From the NCBI RefSeq assembly GCF_002775205.1, contig NC_036443.1, forward strand, positions 11,337,698 to 11,401,697: 64,000 bases of DNA, written 5' to 3'. The notes under the pieces were generated by a model. That model was given only the letters and a program-made list of their open reading frames with translations, was not told the origin of the DNA and ran no database searches. The position numbers and the translations under genes are program-made. Position 1 is the stretch's first letter, and each line of letters begins with the position of its first letter. Below are positions 1 to 9,547 of the stretch, piece after piece. Source of the stretch: Xiphophorus maculatus. Taxonomy: Eukaryota > Chordata > Actinopteri > Cyprinodontiformes > Poeciliidae.

Positions 1-522
1 TCAAACACAGACTCTGGGCAACAGATTTGACATTTTACAGAATTTATGCAGTTCTCACACAAATTTACATTACCCAATGTTTTGCATAACCAGTTCCCTC
101 TTTAAAATGGTCCTTTTATGTTTAACTCTTTGGAAGCAAAAGAGATAACATGTTTTAAAAAGCCGCTCCTTTGCAGGATTCTTAATTGCTTTGCAGGAGA
201 GCAAGTGACAGTGAGTTAGACCGTTGTTGCTCCTGTGTTAAGTTGAAGTAGCCTCCCTTTCATTGATTTGTCTTTTGTCAAATACCAGCATTAAGTGAAG
301 AAGCGGCTTTTTATTCATCACTGGAAAAAGAGAATGTAAGGAAACAGTGCCCCCACCTGGCCTTTATGTACTTTGTTGAAATATACCGCTAATAATAGTT
401 GTCTTTTTAAAAATTGAGTATGGTTCAAAACAATGTTTATTTTTCAGTATATGACAATGCAATGTGGACACTGGAAATTCTAATTTTAAGCAAGAAATTA
501 AACATTCATATTATCTGTAATG
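1..522. other. Intergenic, no feature seen
   Basis: AT-rich DNA with no open frame of note on either strand and no repeat structure that I can name. It ends at the left target-site duplication of the hAT-like element. Confidence 0.5.
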
Positions 523-530
523 ACTACATG
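523..530. repeat. Left target-site duplication of the hAT-like element
   Basis: actacatg directly abuts the left CAGGC terminus and pairs with attacatg at 2055-2062 (7/8 identical). Confidence 0.65.
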
Positions 531-2054
531 CAGGCACGTGCAGAGGGGGAAGGGGACAGGGGGGCTTGAGCCCCTGCCCCTTTTGTCCTTGTTGCCCCTC
601 GTGCCCTTTTTGAGTTTGTTTGTTTTTTTCAAAACTTTTTTTTTCAATTTTTTATTATTATTTTTTTAATCTGTGCATTAGAAGGCCTCAGCAATAATAT
701 TTAGCTAAATATAATAATTTAGCAAAATAAACTAGTCTGGCTGCCCTCAGTCTAATAATGACTCTCAGTTTCTCTGCCTCCATGTTGTTCAGACACCGGG
801 TCCATGGTGAGGAGGAGGGGCCTGATCTGTGTCCTCCAACTATCAAATTATGGGCAAGAATAATTTTTCATACACTGATTTGTGAATAAAAACAAAGGTC
901 TGATGTTGACGTTAGAAAAACGGTTTCTATTTATATTTTCATAATTGTCTTCGCAATAGCGGGACAAAACCCGCCTCGCCACTAAACACAGAAATGCTTT
1001 GGCTGCAGAGAAAACTTCTGACTTTAATTTAATCATTCTGCTAAAGGCCCGGTTTGCTACAGGCAGTCTGAGTCGGTCCACCGACAGATAGGAAGAATGT
1101 CTGTCTTTATAGCAGATATTCTGATATAAGACACGGTACCGACTGTCACCGCAGCTCAAAGCCCCAGTACCACCTGGTACCACCTGGTATCACCTGCTGA
1201 CTGTTCGCTCTGCTTCTCCTTTACGTTTCTACCAGGCAGGTTAAAGCCGCTGCTGACGGGATCTGGGCTGGAGATTTGCGGCTGTAAATAGAAGTTATTA
1301 CAGAACCTCAAGTGTTAAAGGAAGATTCGGCCCAAAGCATTGAGTTCACAAAATAAACATCAGAGAAAATACTGTAGCAATAATTAGAACCGCAGCATAA
1401 AGCCAAACATGTCACAAATCAAAATGTCCTCAAAGGATCGGTGGACTGATGATTTGGGGACAGCAACAGTCTATCCCCACCGGGGATTCCAGGTAGATTT
1501 CAGAGATGCGCATCGCAACGGCTTTTCATGCAGGGCATGGTCTGTGTTACAATTAAACCATTTCTAGGGGCCCCTGAATGTCTGGAGGCCACTACCAGAA
1601 ACTACTCAGTTTTCTTTGCCTTGATATCCCAGTCTTACAAATCTAGATCTCAGAGGTGCTAACATAAAAAATGATATAGTTAATCCCTTAGAGCTTTTTA
1701 AAGCAGTCTGCAGCCAAGTTGTTCTAGAGGTTAAATAGATATTATTAGGGCTTAATTAGTAAAATGGCAGTAAATTTGCTTATTTTATAACCAGTCACCT
1801 TCTCTCCTCTGGTCTGTTTAACAGCTATAGTCTCAGATCAGCTCAGCCCTCCAGGACTAACAGCAACGTTATACCTGTTGGGGAAAATATACTACATTTG
1901 CAGGTCCCCACCTGATAATGAAATAGTAGGATCCAATTAAATTCTTGACCAATATGGGTTGTTGCTATGTTGTTGTACGGTGTTTAAGATCTTGTTTAAT
2001 GTGCCCTTTTTTAACTTTGAGCCCCTGCCCTTCAAAAGTCTCTGCACGGCCCTG
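531..2054. mobile_element. Decayed hAT-like DNA transposon with 8-bp target duplication
   Basis: The left end begins CAGGCACGTGCAGAG and the right end, read inverted, begins CAGGGCCGTGCAGAG. These are short imperfect terminal inverted repeats of the CAG-starting type typical of hAT elements. Both ends are followed inwards by a GAGCCCCTGCCC motif. The flanks are actacatg (523-530) and attacatg (2055-2062), seven of eight matching, and 8-bp duplications are the hAT hallmark. The 1524-bp interior has no long open frame; the best is 111 codons and resembles no transposase I know. It is therefore probably a non-autonomous or badly decayed copy. A direct repeat of CCACCTGGTA units lies near 1168-1192. 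Confidence 0.7.
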
Positions 2055-2062
2055 ATTACATG
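2055..2062. repeat. Right target-site duplication of the hAT-like element
   Basis: attacatg directly follows the CCCTG right terminus and pairs with actacatg at 523-530. Confidence 0.65.
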
Positions 2063-2213
2063 GGAACAAGGAAAGGGGAATAGCTGTTCATTTTTCAGCA
2101 GGTTTGTTTCAAACATTCAACGCAAACGTTTTGGGGGTATTTTTTCTAAATGTTGAACTTTGTTGGCCATCACTTACCAATAATTTGGCTTCATCGGAGT
2201 GTCTTCTGTCCGT

Positions 2214-2405
2214 GTTCACCAACCCTGGTCCTCAAAGCACGCTGTTCTGTATGTAGACGTTCCCTCGATTTTGACACACCTCACTGCAGTTCAGCAAAAG
2301 CCTGTTAATCAACCATCAATTGAAATCAGACGCGTTGAAGCAGGGGAACGCCTAATACCTGGATGTCCAAAGTCCTCAAGGGCCGGTTTTCTGTATGTTT
2401 TAGTT
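2214..2405. mobile_element. Degraded palindromic MITE (CCTGGTCCTC type)
   Basis: It begins with CACCAACCCTGGTCCTCAA, continues through diverged GTTCCCTCGATTTTGACACA, and returns as an inverted half (GTTGAAGCAGGGGAACG, then TCCTCAAGGGCCGG). This fold-back layout matches a very common teleost non-autonomous element that I recognise from memory. The right side runs into TGTATGTTTTAG, which looks like the start of a second truncated copy. The copy is old and interrupted. Confidence 0.5.
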
Positions 2406-2417
2406 CTCTCTTTGGTA

Positions 2418-2757
2418 GTAATGCTGCGTTCCAGTTACCTCGGAAGTCGGATGACCCGAGGTAAAATGTGTTAAGACGGAACACGCCCGTAGACATTGTT
2501 TATTGTACCCGTTACAAAAATAATTTTAAGCTTTATTTTCCACAAACACCACTTCTACTTTGTTCAGTGTAGAGTTGTAGGCGCTACATGCAATGTGTGT
2601 CTTGGAAAATAAACATGTTTCCACTAAATCTACTGTTGATGCTAGGAGCGGCTATATTGAAACACAAAGTCGACATTAAGTCTTAACCGGGAGTAGCCGG
2701 AGTTGCTCCCAGTGGGAAATCTGAGTTCTGGGAAGTTGGCAATTGGGAAGCAGCATA
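2418..2757. mobile_element. MITE-like repeat, copy 1 (ATGCTGCGTTCC family)
   Basis: The left end ATGCTGCGTTCCAGTTACC and the inverted right end ATGCTGCTTCCCAATTGCC form imperfect terminal inverted repeats. A diverged second copy lies at about 15255-15705 and shares TAGACATTGTTT, CATAATTTTAAGCTT, AAAATAAACATG, CTACTGTTGATG and TGGGAAATCT in the same order. There is no coding capacity. The superfamily (hAT or Harbinger) cannot be fixed by eye. Confidence 0.6.
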
Positions 2758-2759
2758 AC

Positions 2760-3280
2760 TACCTACTCAGCACGCCAATGTCTTGCTCAGGCCTGCCACT
2801 GAGCCATCATTTGATTCAGCTGTGTTAAAACAGGGAGACAACTACAACATGTAGGATGCATTTTTTAAAAATCTCCTCATAGGGTAGTTTTCTGTTTTCT
2901 TCCACATCATTCTCTTTCGCTTCTCATTTTAGAGCTTATGAAATATATATTTGTACATCTTCAATTAGGTTCACCACTCCAATGAATGTTCATTATTCTT
3001 CTAAATATTGTTAGGAGCTACCTATTTTACTCTCAAATTATTGACAGATGGACTATATTCTTTTGAGTCATCGTCTTTAACTAATGTATTTTTTTTCCAC
3101 CATCAATGATGTCTATGACTACATATATCTGCTATAATTTTGGACACACTCATTTCAATAAAAGATTTAATCAGAATCAGTATCTTGTACATTTTGACTT
3201 TTGGTTACATGTCACACTTCTTTGAACCCAGCTGAATTAGATTCTAATCCACATCAAAAAACATTTTCTAAACAAAATCA
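2760..3280. other. Intergenic, downstream of prdm2
   Basis: AT-rich with no supported gene. An AATAAA is visible on the plus strand near 3160, but no plus-strand gene leads into it. Confidence 0.45.
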
Positions 3281-3289
3281 CATCAACTC

Positions 3290-5146
3290 ATATTCAGTTG
3301 ACGCTCAATTTATTTTTTAACACTTGCTTGAAAAAAAACAAACTTTAGTGCAAATCAAACAGGAATTATTCAAGAACATGATTTTAAGTTATTAATAAAT
3401 ATACATGACTCAATTTACATTTTTAAAATGCTACAAGCACTTTTCACAGTTCAGCATCTGTCTCCCAATCTATTCTGTACATCCAAAAGGTTTCAGCCAG
3501 AACCAAAGAAATGCCAGCTTGGGCTGAAAAGGCCAAAAAAAAAAAAAAAAAAATTACAGATGCAGAGACTTTATCAAGTTTCAGATTACAAAATTAATAT
3601 TTAAATCTCACACAAAATTATTACCCTGTATAGCAGTTATTTTTCCAAACCTTTAGTTGATATAAGAAACAAAATCTTACATAAAACAAATACTATTTGA
3701 TTTAGGACACTGTGCAACAAATGTTTTTATATCCCACAAGAATATTATCTCCTAGCCAAAAACAATTTTTGAAAGTACAAACAAAAGTGAAGTGCTTGTG
3801 TTCCAGATGAAAAACAAACAATATTACATTTTCAATCACTGTAGGGATAACAAAACACCACAAAACAAATGTTTGATAAGTATTTGTGGGAAGATGTGCA
3901 AAACAAAGCATAAAGAAGAGAGTAAGTCAGATGAAAATGCACAGATACCAAATATTGGGATTGGTTCAGTCAAAGATGCAACTAACTTCACATAATAGAA
4001 ACACAGCACTTCTATCTGGGGTTGCGGTCCAAATGCATCAACTGGCAAGATTTCTCAGTTGTAGAGAATTTGTTTACATCAATCTGTAAATACATGAGAA
4101 AATACGAATTATCGCACTTAACTTAAAAGATGTTCATATGCTATACCCTCTGAACAAGAATTACACGTAGCTCAGATGTGAAAGTAAATTTCAATAAGAC
4201 AATGGTTTATAATTTGCTAAAGCAGCTAAATAAATTCTTCATCTGAGAAACACTGAAAGATGATACACTTTCACTGTTGCCATGCTGTATTTGACCATTT
4301 TAATTAAATTTCATGGCACACAAGAGCATTCTATTCAAACTCATTTAGTAGCAGCTGGGCGTCAAAAATGCCTTTAGCATTAATTTCAGTAAATATTACA
4401 TTCACAGCAATTATGGAAAACCCACTACTCCGACTGTCTTTCTAAAAATTTATGATTACAAAACAAAGGACTTAAGATATGAGATTCAGGCCAAGGTTAC
4501 ATTACATTGTGCTACTGCTTGAAATTCAGGTTTTTTGTAACTTCAGAAAAAAAAACCTCTCCAAATGTACAATTTCTGAACAGTAGACATGTCTTTTCTT
4601 TACTCACATTGCTGACCTTACCCCTCAGAGAAAAAGGTTCATGATCAGATTCAGTATTGAAGTTGTATCGACATAATCCATCTTAAATCTGTGTAGCGAG
4701 AGCAGAAGCTCACAGACAGCATGCAATTAGAATTGAAACCAAAAGGCAACAGAGTACAAAGAAAAAGTGCAAATGCATGCCAGAAATGATTGCCACCTGC
4801 CATGCTCTCTAAACCGCCCATCAAGAAGGAAATGCGAGGAGCTCAGTTCATCCTACTTCCTTTTCCAATTTGTAGCATGAAGCAGCTAGATTAACTTCAA
4901 GTGCAACTCCAAGCTATTGACACAGCAAGCTTATGCAATGAAGGATTCTGTTTTCCTCAAAATCTCAAGCTACTAAAATGGCATTCACACATTCTCTCAA
5001 GTTCGCATTACAGGCCTGTTTTATCCATTCTGTAATCAGTCATTTATTGTACAGTATAATGCAGTCTACAGGTCTACTGGGTTTCCAGTGTGATTACCAG
5101 TACTTCTCCCTGTAGGATAACGGAGAGTGTTTCATACAGTGGAGTC
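3290..5146 (-). other. prdm2: prdm2 3' UTR terminal exon (candidate)
   Basis: Read on the minus strand, a good acceptor (TTCCTTTGTTTCAG) opens an exon at 5146. An intron-less AT-rich stretch then runs to an AATAAA at 3309-3314. The stop codon of prdm2 lies upstream at 5629-5631, so this would all be 3' UTR of about 1.85 kb. No long coding frame is present. The small frames of 60-70 codons around 3.7-4.1 kb lie on both strands and look random. Confidence 0.5.
3309..3314 (-). terminator. prdm2: Candidate prdm2 polyadenylation signal
   Basis: AATAAA on the minus strand. It is the first canonical hexamer I noticed after a long AT-rich 3' UTR, and cleavage would fall near 3285-3295. Earlier variant signals cannot be excluded. 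Confidence 0.4.
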
Positions 5147-5599
5147 CTGAAACAAAGGAATACAGAATTAAAGTTATGAATGAAAAACATAAATCATCAG
5201 GCTTTAAGTACATTGCCCTTCACACATAGCTTTACCCCTGAGAAAGATAAGAATAGAAAATACAACCAAAGACACATGGAGAATGGTAAAAGCGAGAAAA
5301 AAAAAAAATGAAATCCCACAGCCAGAAAACACTAGCAAAGAGGAACATTTTGTCACCATGATTACAACTACTGGATCCTCTGTGCTTATTTGAGAGTCAT
5401 ACTAGAAAAAGGTATTATTTGTCCTACCATCACAAATGTAACCACGTGGAATTAGCTAAAAGTGATTGTGCCTGGCAACATTATCTCAGAATTTTGAGAA
5501 AACTGATCCCAAACACACATCAACAGAAATGGATCACCAGACACAAAATCAACCCTCCACTTTCTATATCAATTACACTGTTGGTGCAAATGTATTTAC
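5147..5599 (-). other. prdm2: Candidate intron in the prdm2 3' UTR
   Basis: On the minus strand the giant exon continues 29 nt past the stop to GATATGCAG, followed by donor GTAAAT (5599-5594). A matching acceptor, TTTGTTTCAG, lies just above 5146. The removed 453 bp hold no coding signal. If the donor is not used, the 3' UTR simply reads through. Confidence 0.5.
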
Positions 5600-5628
5600 C
5601 TGCATATCCTGGAGGATTACTCATGTTC

Positions 5629-8600
5629 TCAAGCTGAGGATTTCTGCTCGGAGCAGCTTTTAATGGCTCCAGATGCAACTTCTTCAGTCTGAGCAGCAGC
5701 AGATTCATCTGTCAGCGGGACACTCTGCGGAGGCTTCACAATAGTGATTTTAATGGGAATTCCTTTGATGCTGTGCTGCACTCTGCTGTACTGCCGCAGA
5801 GACGGGTTGAAAGTGCGAATGGGAACTTCTGCAAGCATAGGCGCCTCTTCTTTGGGCTGTATGCGCTCCTTAATGATGATTTTACTTCGTTTGCTTGAGA
5901 AGACGGTTTGTACTGGAAGAATGGCAGGTCTCTTTGTAGAGCCAGATGTCTGGAGTCTTGTGTTATGCCGAGGCGGGGATTGCAGTTTCTCTTTTAAATG
6001 GGAAACTCCTCGATGCGAGTGTTCGTTGTTCTCTTTTGTGAGAGAGATTCCTCCCTCTTTCCTTTTTGTCATCTCTTTGGGCTTTTTGGGGCAGACGGCC
6101 ATGTGTTTGGTTCTGCTGCGGCGCATTGTGAACTCTCTGTTGCAGTGAAGGCAGACAAAGATTTCTACCTGTGCAGGTGACAGTTTGTTTGCTGAAGAAA
6201 TTGACTTGTTTCTATGTGGCATAATCCTCTGGACAAACTTCTTCTTCCTTTTATTAAGTATTTTGATCTTGACTGGTGGCTCTTGATTTGGTTTGGACCG
6301 GTTTCCCTGACTGACTCTGACTGAAGTATTTAGTCCATTAGCAGAGTTCGTCGTAGACAAAACTCCATTCTGGGTTTTTGCAAAGTGGCGTAAGGGGACA
6401 GGATTTTTTCTAGGCGTGTATCGCTTCTTATCACTTGCATTTGCACATACCAAGATGTGCTTGTGCAGCTCTGGCATATTGTCAAAGCTTTTCCCACACT
6501 TGGTGCACCGAATAGCTGTACTAAAGGTTTGTGGGATGTTGTGGGTGGTGAAGTTTGTAGCTGAAGCAAGTGACCCTGCAGGGGATCTGTTATGGTAAGG
6601 AAAGGGAGGCGGCTTAAAGCTGGGATAATGCTGGTTTATGCCAAGACGAACATCAGGCCCTTTGATCTTACATCCATCTGAAGTCATGATCTTAATTGTT
6701 GTAAAGAGCTCATCAGAAGTCATGTCAACTTCGCATTCTTCCTTTTTGACAGATTTTTTTGATTCCTCTGGTGACTTTGTGACTGAAGGATCTGTATTGT
6801 TTTTAATTGTGTTGTTGTAGTTCTGAGGTCTCAGTTTACCCTTTTCTTCTTCCGTGTATGAGCACTGCTGCCCAGGATGCAGTTCATTTTGATGCTGCTT
6901 CAGATTGCAAAGGTAGACAAATTCTTTTGTACATGCACTACAAACGTAGGTCTTTCCGACGCCGTGAAGACTCGATCGATGGTCGAGTAGCGCGGATGGC
7001 TTGCCAAACAGCAGCACACAGAACTCACATTTGTAGGGCCATTCATCTGCATGGTCAGCCACATGATGGCCAAGTTCTTTCATTGAGTGGAAGAGCCTTT
7101 CACACACATTGCAGATGAAATTCTTGGTGAAAGTCTGCTCCTCTGCATCAACTGCTGTCTCATTTAAGGGTTCTTCCTCAGTTTTGTCAGGAGGAGGGGC
7201 AGGAGGTGTTGTAGGTGCGGTTTCAGACATAGAAACAGACCCATCAGATACTTCCTCAACTTTTTTTGTAGGAAGCTCTGTTCTAACAAGTCCTAGACCA
7301 GGTTTTGAGTCTGCCACAGGAGGAGAATCAGACATCACTGGGGTGTTAGATGTCAGGGTTACAGATTCTGGGATGGCAGACACAAGAACAGGAGGGTCCA
7401 CAGGTTGAGGGTCAGGTAAAGATGTGATCCGTTGTTGTTCTAATTGATTGATGACCATCTGAGTGGGTGTTAGAGGCTCAGCTGTATTCTCTTGTAAAGT
7501 TACTGCAGCTGGCACAATACTTCCTGGAGCTTCAAGAGCTATGGTACACTCTATTAAGACGGTGCTGCTGGCTAATTTGAGTAGGGAATCATTTAAGGTT
7601 ACAGTGGGTGGGAACGACATTTCTGACACAGGAGCAGATTCAACCATTGGTGGGTTGAGTGCAATCTGATCAGTGAGAAAGACGTGGCTAGGTAGATTCA
7701 GGGTTGGGTCAAGTGGCTGGGAGAGAGTGACAATGTTTGCAGAGTTGGCAGAGGCAAATGCAGTAGTTAAATCACACTGTGATGAATTTAATGGATTTTC
7801 TGTGCAAATCACCAAGGGTTCTGGAGATATGTTTGGGGCAAGTACCTGGATTGGTTGGTTTGAGGGGTTGGAAAGAGATGAAGGTGGAGCCAAAACTGTG
7901 ATCAATGAGGGAGCAGCAGGGAGTACAGTGTGAGTGACTGGAGAAGCAAATGCTATGGTGCACTGTGGAGATGGTTCCATGGCAAGAGAAGTAAGCGACC
8001 CAGGTGATTGAGTCAGAGAATTTGGGGGTAAGGTCAGTCCATAAACAAGTCCCTCAGCAACATGCTCTAGTGGGTTACCAACATCTGAACCTGTTACAAG
8101 AGTCAAGTCTGTAACTACAGGCGTTTCTGGATTCACATGGCTTATCATTTGCTCCTCACTACTTATTAAGACCTTTTCCGCCACATTTGAATTTGAACCC
8201 AATTCACCTGGGCTTTTTCTTTGTAAACTCAAATCTAGCGCAGCATCAGCTGATGCTTCATCTTCATTTCTTTTGACTGTATTAGAAAGATCCAGGGGTT
8301 GCTGGTTACATGGATTACCACCAGTCGCTGGGGCCCAACTCTCTGACAAAACAGGACTCCCTTCTGGCACAGCTACAGATTGAGTTGCATCATTAGTCTC
8401 ATTTCCTGTTTGTTGGACAGGCGAGTTACACTGAGCATCAATCTGTCTTTTACTTCCATCACCCAAATCTAACAGATCTGGCTCTCCAGTTTCTTCATTT
8501 GCTGCAAGAATTTGCTGTGAGGACCCAGTGGGAGAGCCAGTTCTTCTCCTAAACTTTCCAGTCCCAGAAGGTAGGACAGTGAGTGAAACAGGTGATGAAG

Positions 8601-9477
8601 ACTTCTGTCCGTCAGTGATGAGGGCAACTGTAGGTTTAAAACCCTCCTGTTTCTCAAGAAGCTGCTTAAGTTTTGGAGACAGGAAAACAGTGCGTTCCTC
8701 CTGAACAATCTCTGATTCTGTATTCTGAGGGAACAGATTCTCAATCAGTGACGACAGAAGTGATGAGGATGAAGACATGACCACCTCAGACTGCAGTTCA
8801 GTTTTAATCTGTGGTAGGAGAGGTGGTGTGGCGGTTCTTCTTTTGGATTGTTGTTGACCAGATGCTTCTGTATCTGTGTGTAAAACTTGGCTAATCTGGG
8901 CAGGGCCCAAAATTAGGGTGTCCATTCCAACTAAAGTTGAGGACCCGGAGCGGATTTCCATTTCACAGTTATTTATTGTACTTGTTGATAGTATCTTTCC
9001 ATCAATGTAAAAGCTAAGATTCTCTGAAATATTACTAGACACATCTAGCATATATTGCTCTGCTTGTTCTCCATTATTTTCCAAAACAGTAGTGGAAATA
9101 GTTTTTATGTCCTGTGTCTGTTGTTGAAATGAATCACTTAGTAGCGCTTGAGGTATTTCCTCTTGTGTCAGGTTGGCATTTTCCTTCATTGTAGGATGCA
9201 GTTGGTTATCAGGGACCCTGCCCTCCTGATGCTGTCTGTTCATACTTGTGGATATCTTCTCTGGAGATTTGCAAGGATGATGAACATGCATGTGTCGTTC
9301 CAAGCCTTGTTGGCAGGTAAAACATCTGTTGCAGTGCTGGCACACAAAAGCTTTTTTATCTGTATCTTTGATGGGGAGCTTGTGAGAGTATAAGTGCTCC
9401 CAGCTGATATCTAGTTGTTCTTGTGTATCCTCCCTGTCTCTACGTTCAGAGATGTACAAGTGGGAAGAGTCTTCCAT
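5629..9477 (-). CDS. prdm2: PRDM2/RIZ-type zinc finger protein lacking a PR domain
   Basis: One uninterrupted exon encodes 1282 aa from ATG at 9477. PRDM2 (RIZ) is a nuclear zinc-finger regulator; the vertebrate long form carries an N-terminal PR/SET methyltransferase-like domain. Visible here: a C2H2 finger at about 46-67 (CQHC...QGLERHMHVHH); the PRDM2 block YMLDVSSNISENL at about 142-154; KRRTATPPLLP at about 212; a CtBP-type PLDLS motif at 394-398; three consecutive fingers at about 788-867 (CNVC, CEFC, CSAC); the block PDVRLGINQHYPSFKPPP at about 941-958; C2HC-type fingers at about 991-1011 and 1109-1129; and KPPQSVPLT at about 1248-1256. The human N-terminal cluster has three fingers; only one remains here. 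An upstream in-frame GTG at 9483 would add two codons, but the ATG has A at -3 and G at +4 and is preceded by in-frame TAA at 9484-9486. The teleost a/b paralogue cannot be told. Confidence 0.93.
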   Translation of the reverse strand: MEDSSHLYISERRDREDTQEQLDISWEHLYSHKLPIKDTDKKAFVCQHCNRCFTCQQGLERHMHVHHPCKSPEKISTSMNRQHQEGRVPDNQLHPTMKENANLTQEEIPQALLSDSFQQQTQDIKTISTTVLENNGEQAEQYMLDVSSNISENLSFYIDGKILSTSTINNCEMEIRSGSSTLVGMDTLILGPAQISQVLHTDTEASGQQQSKRRTATPPLLPQIKTELQSEVVMSSSSSLLSSLIENLFPQNTESEIVQEERTVFLSPKLKQLLEKQEGFKPTVALITDGQKSSSPVSLTVLPSGTGKFRRRTGSPTGSSQQILAANEETGEPDLLDLGDGSKRQIDAQCNSPVQQTGNETNDATQSVAVPEGSPVLSESWAPATGGNPCNQQPLDLSNTVKRNEDEASADAALDLSLQRKSPGELGSNSNVAEKVLISSEEQMISHVNPETPVVTDLTLVTGSDVGNPLEHVAEGLVYGLTLPPNSLTQSPGSLTSLAMEPSPQCTIAFASPVTHTVLPAAPSLITVLAPPSSLSNPSNQPIQVLAPNISPEPLVICTENPLNSSQCDLTTAFASANSANIVTLSQPLDPTLNLPSHVFLTDQIALNPPMVESAPVSEMSFPPTVTLNDSLLKLASSTVLIECTIALEAPGSIVPAAVTLQENTAEPLTPTQMVINQLEQQRITSLPDPQPVDPPVLVSAIPESVTLTSNTPVMSDSPPVADSKPGLGLVRTELPTKKVEEVSDGSVSMSETAPTTPPAPPPDKTEEEPLNETAVDAEEQTFTKNFICNVCERLFHSMKELGHHVADHADEWPYKCEFCVLLFGKPSALLDHRSSLHGVGKTYVCSACTKEFVYLCNLKQHQNELHPGQQCSYTEEEKGKLRPQNYNNTIKNNTDPSVTKSPEESKKSVKKEECEVDMTSDELFTTIKIMTSDGCKIKGPDVRLGINQHYPSFKPPPFPYHNRSPAGSLASATNFTTHNIPQTFSTAIRCTKCGKSFDNMPELHKHILVCANASDKKRYTPRKNPVPLRHFAKTQNGVLSTTNSANGLNTSVRVSQGNRSKPNQEPPVKIKILNKRKKKFVQRIMPHRNKSISSANKLSPAQVEIFVCLHCNREFTMRRSRTKHMAVCPKKPKEMTKRKEGGISLTKENNEHSHRGVSHLKEKLQSPPRHNTRLQTSGSTKRPAILPVQTVFSSKRSKIIIKERIQPKEEAPMLAEVPIRTFNPSLRQYSRVQHSIKGIPIKITIVKPPQSVPLTDESAAAQTEEVASGAIKSCSEQKSSA

Positions 9478-9547
9478 CCTCACTTAGCATATGTATATAG
9501 TTGTTTGATCGATGTTTTTCCACGCAGGATAGTGGCAGCAGTCACAC
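9478..9547 (-). other. prdm2: 5' UTR part of the giant prdm2 exon
   Basis: A strong acceptor (TTTCTTTATCATCTTAATAG) ends at 9548, so the exon starts at 9547. The 70 nt before the ATG contain an in-frame TAA at 9484-9486. Translation entering from an upstream exon in the zinc-finger frame would therefore stop before the coding region. Confidence 0.7.

Noticed and set aside
848..1183. 111-codon minus-strand open frame inside the hAT-like element
   Set aside because: It matches no transposase or other family that I know and has no supporting start context; it is probably chance within the GC-richer interior.
3160..3165. Plus-strand AATAAA as the end of a convergent gene
   Set aside because: No plus-strand exon or transcript signal leads to it; such hexamers are expected by chance in AT-rich DNA.
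5744..9393. Many plus-strand open frames across the prdm2 exon
   Set aside because: They are antisense shadows of a 1282-codon conserved zinc-finger frame.
9481..9483. GTG as the start of the prdm2 protein, giving 1284 codons
   Set aside because: The GTG is just the first codon after an in-frame TAA. The ATG two codons later has a good Kozak context and is the likelier start.
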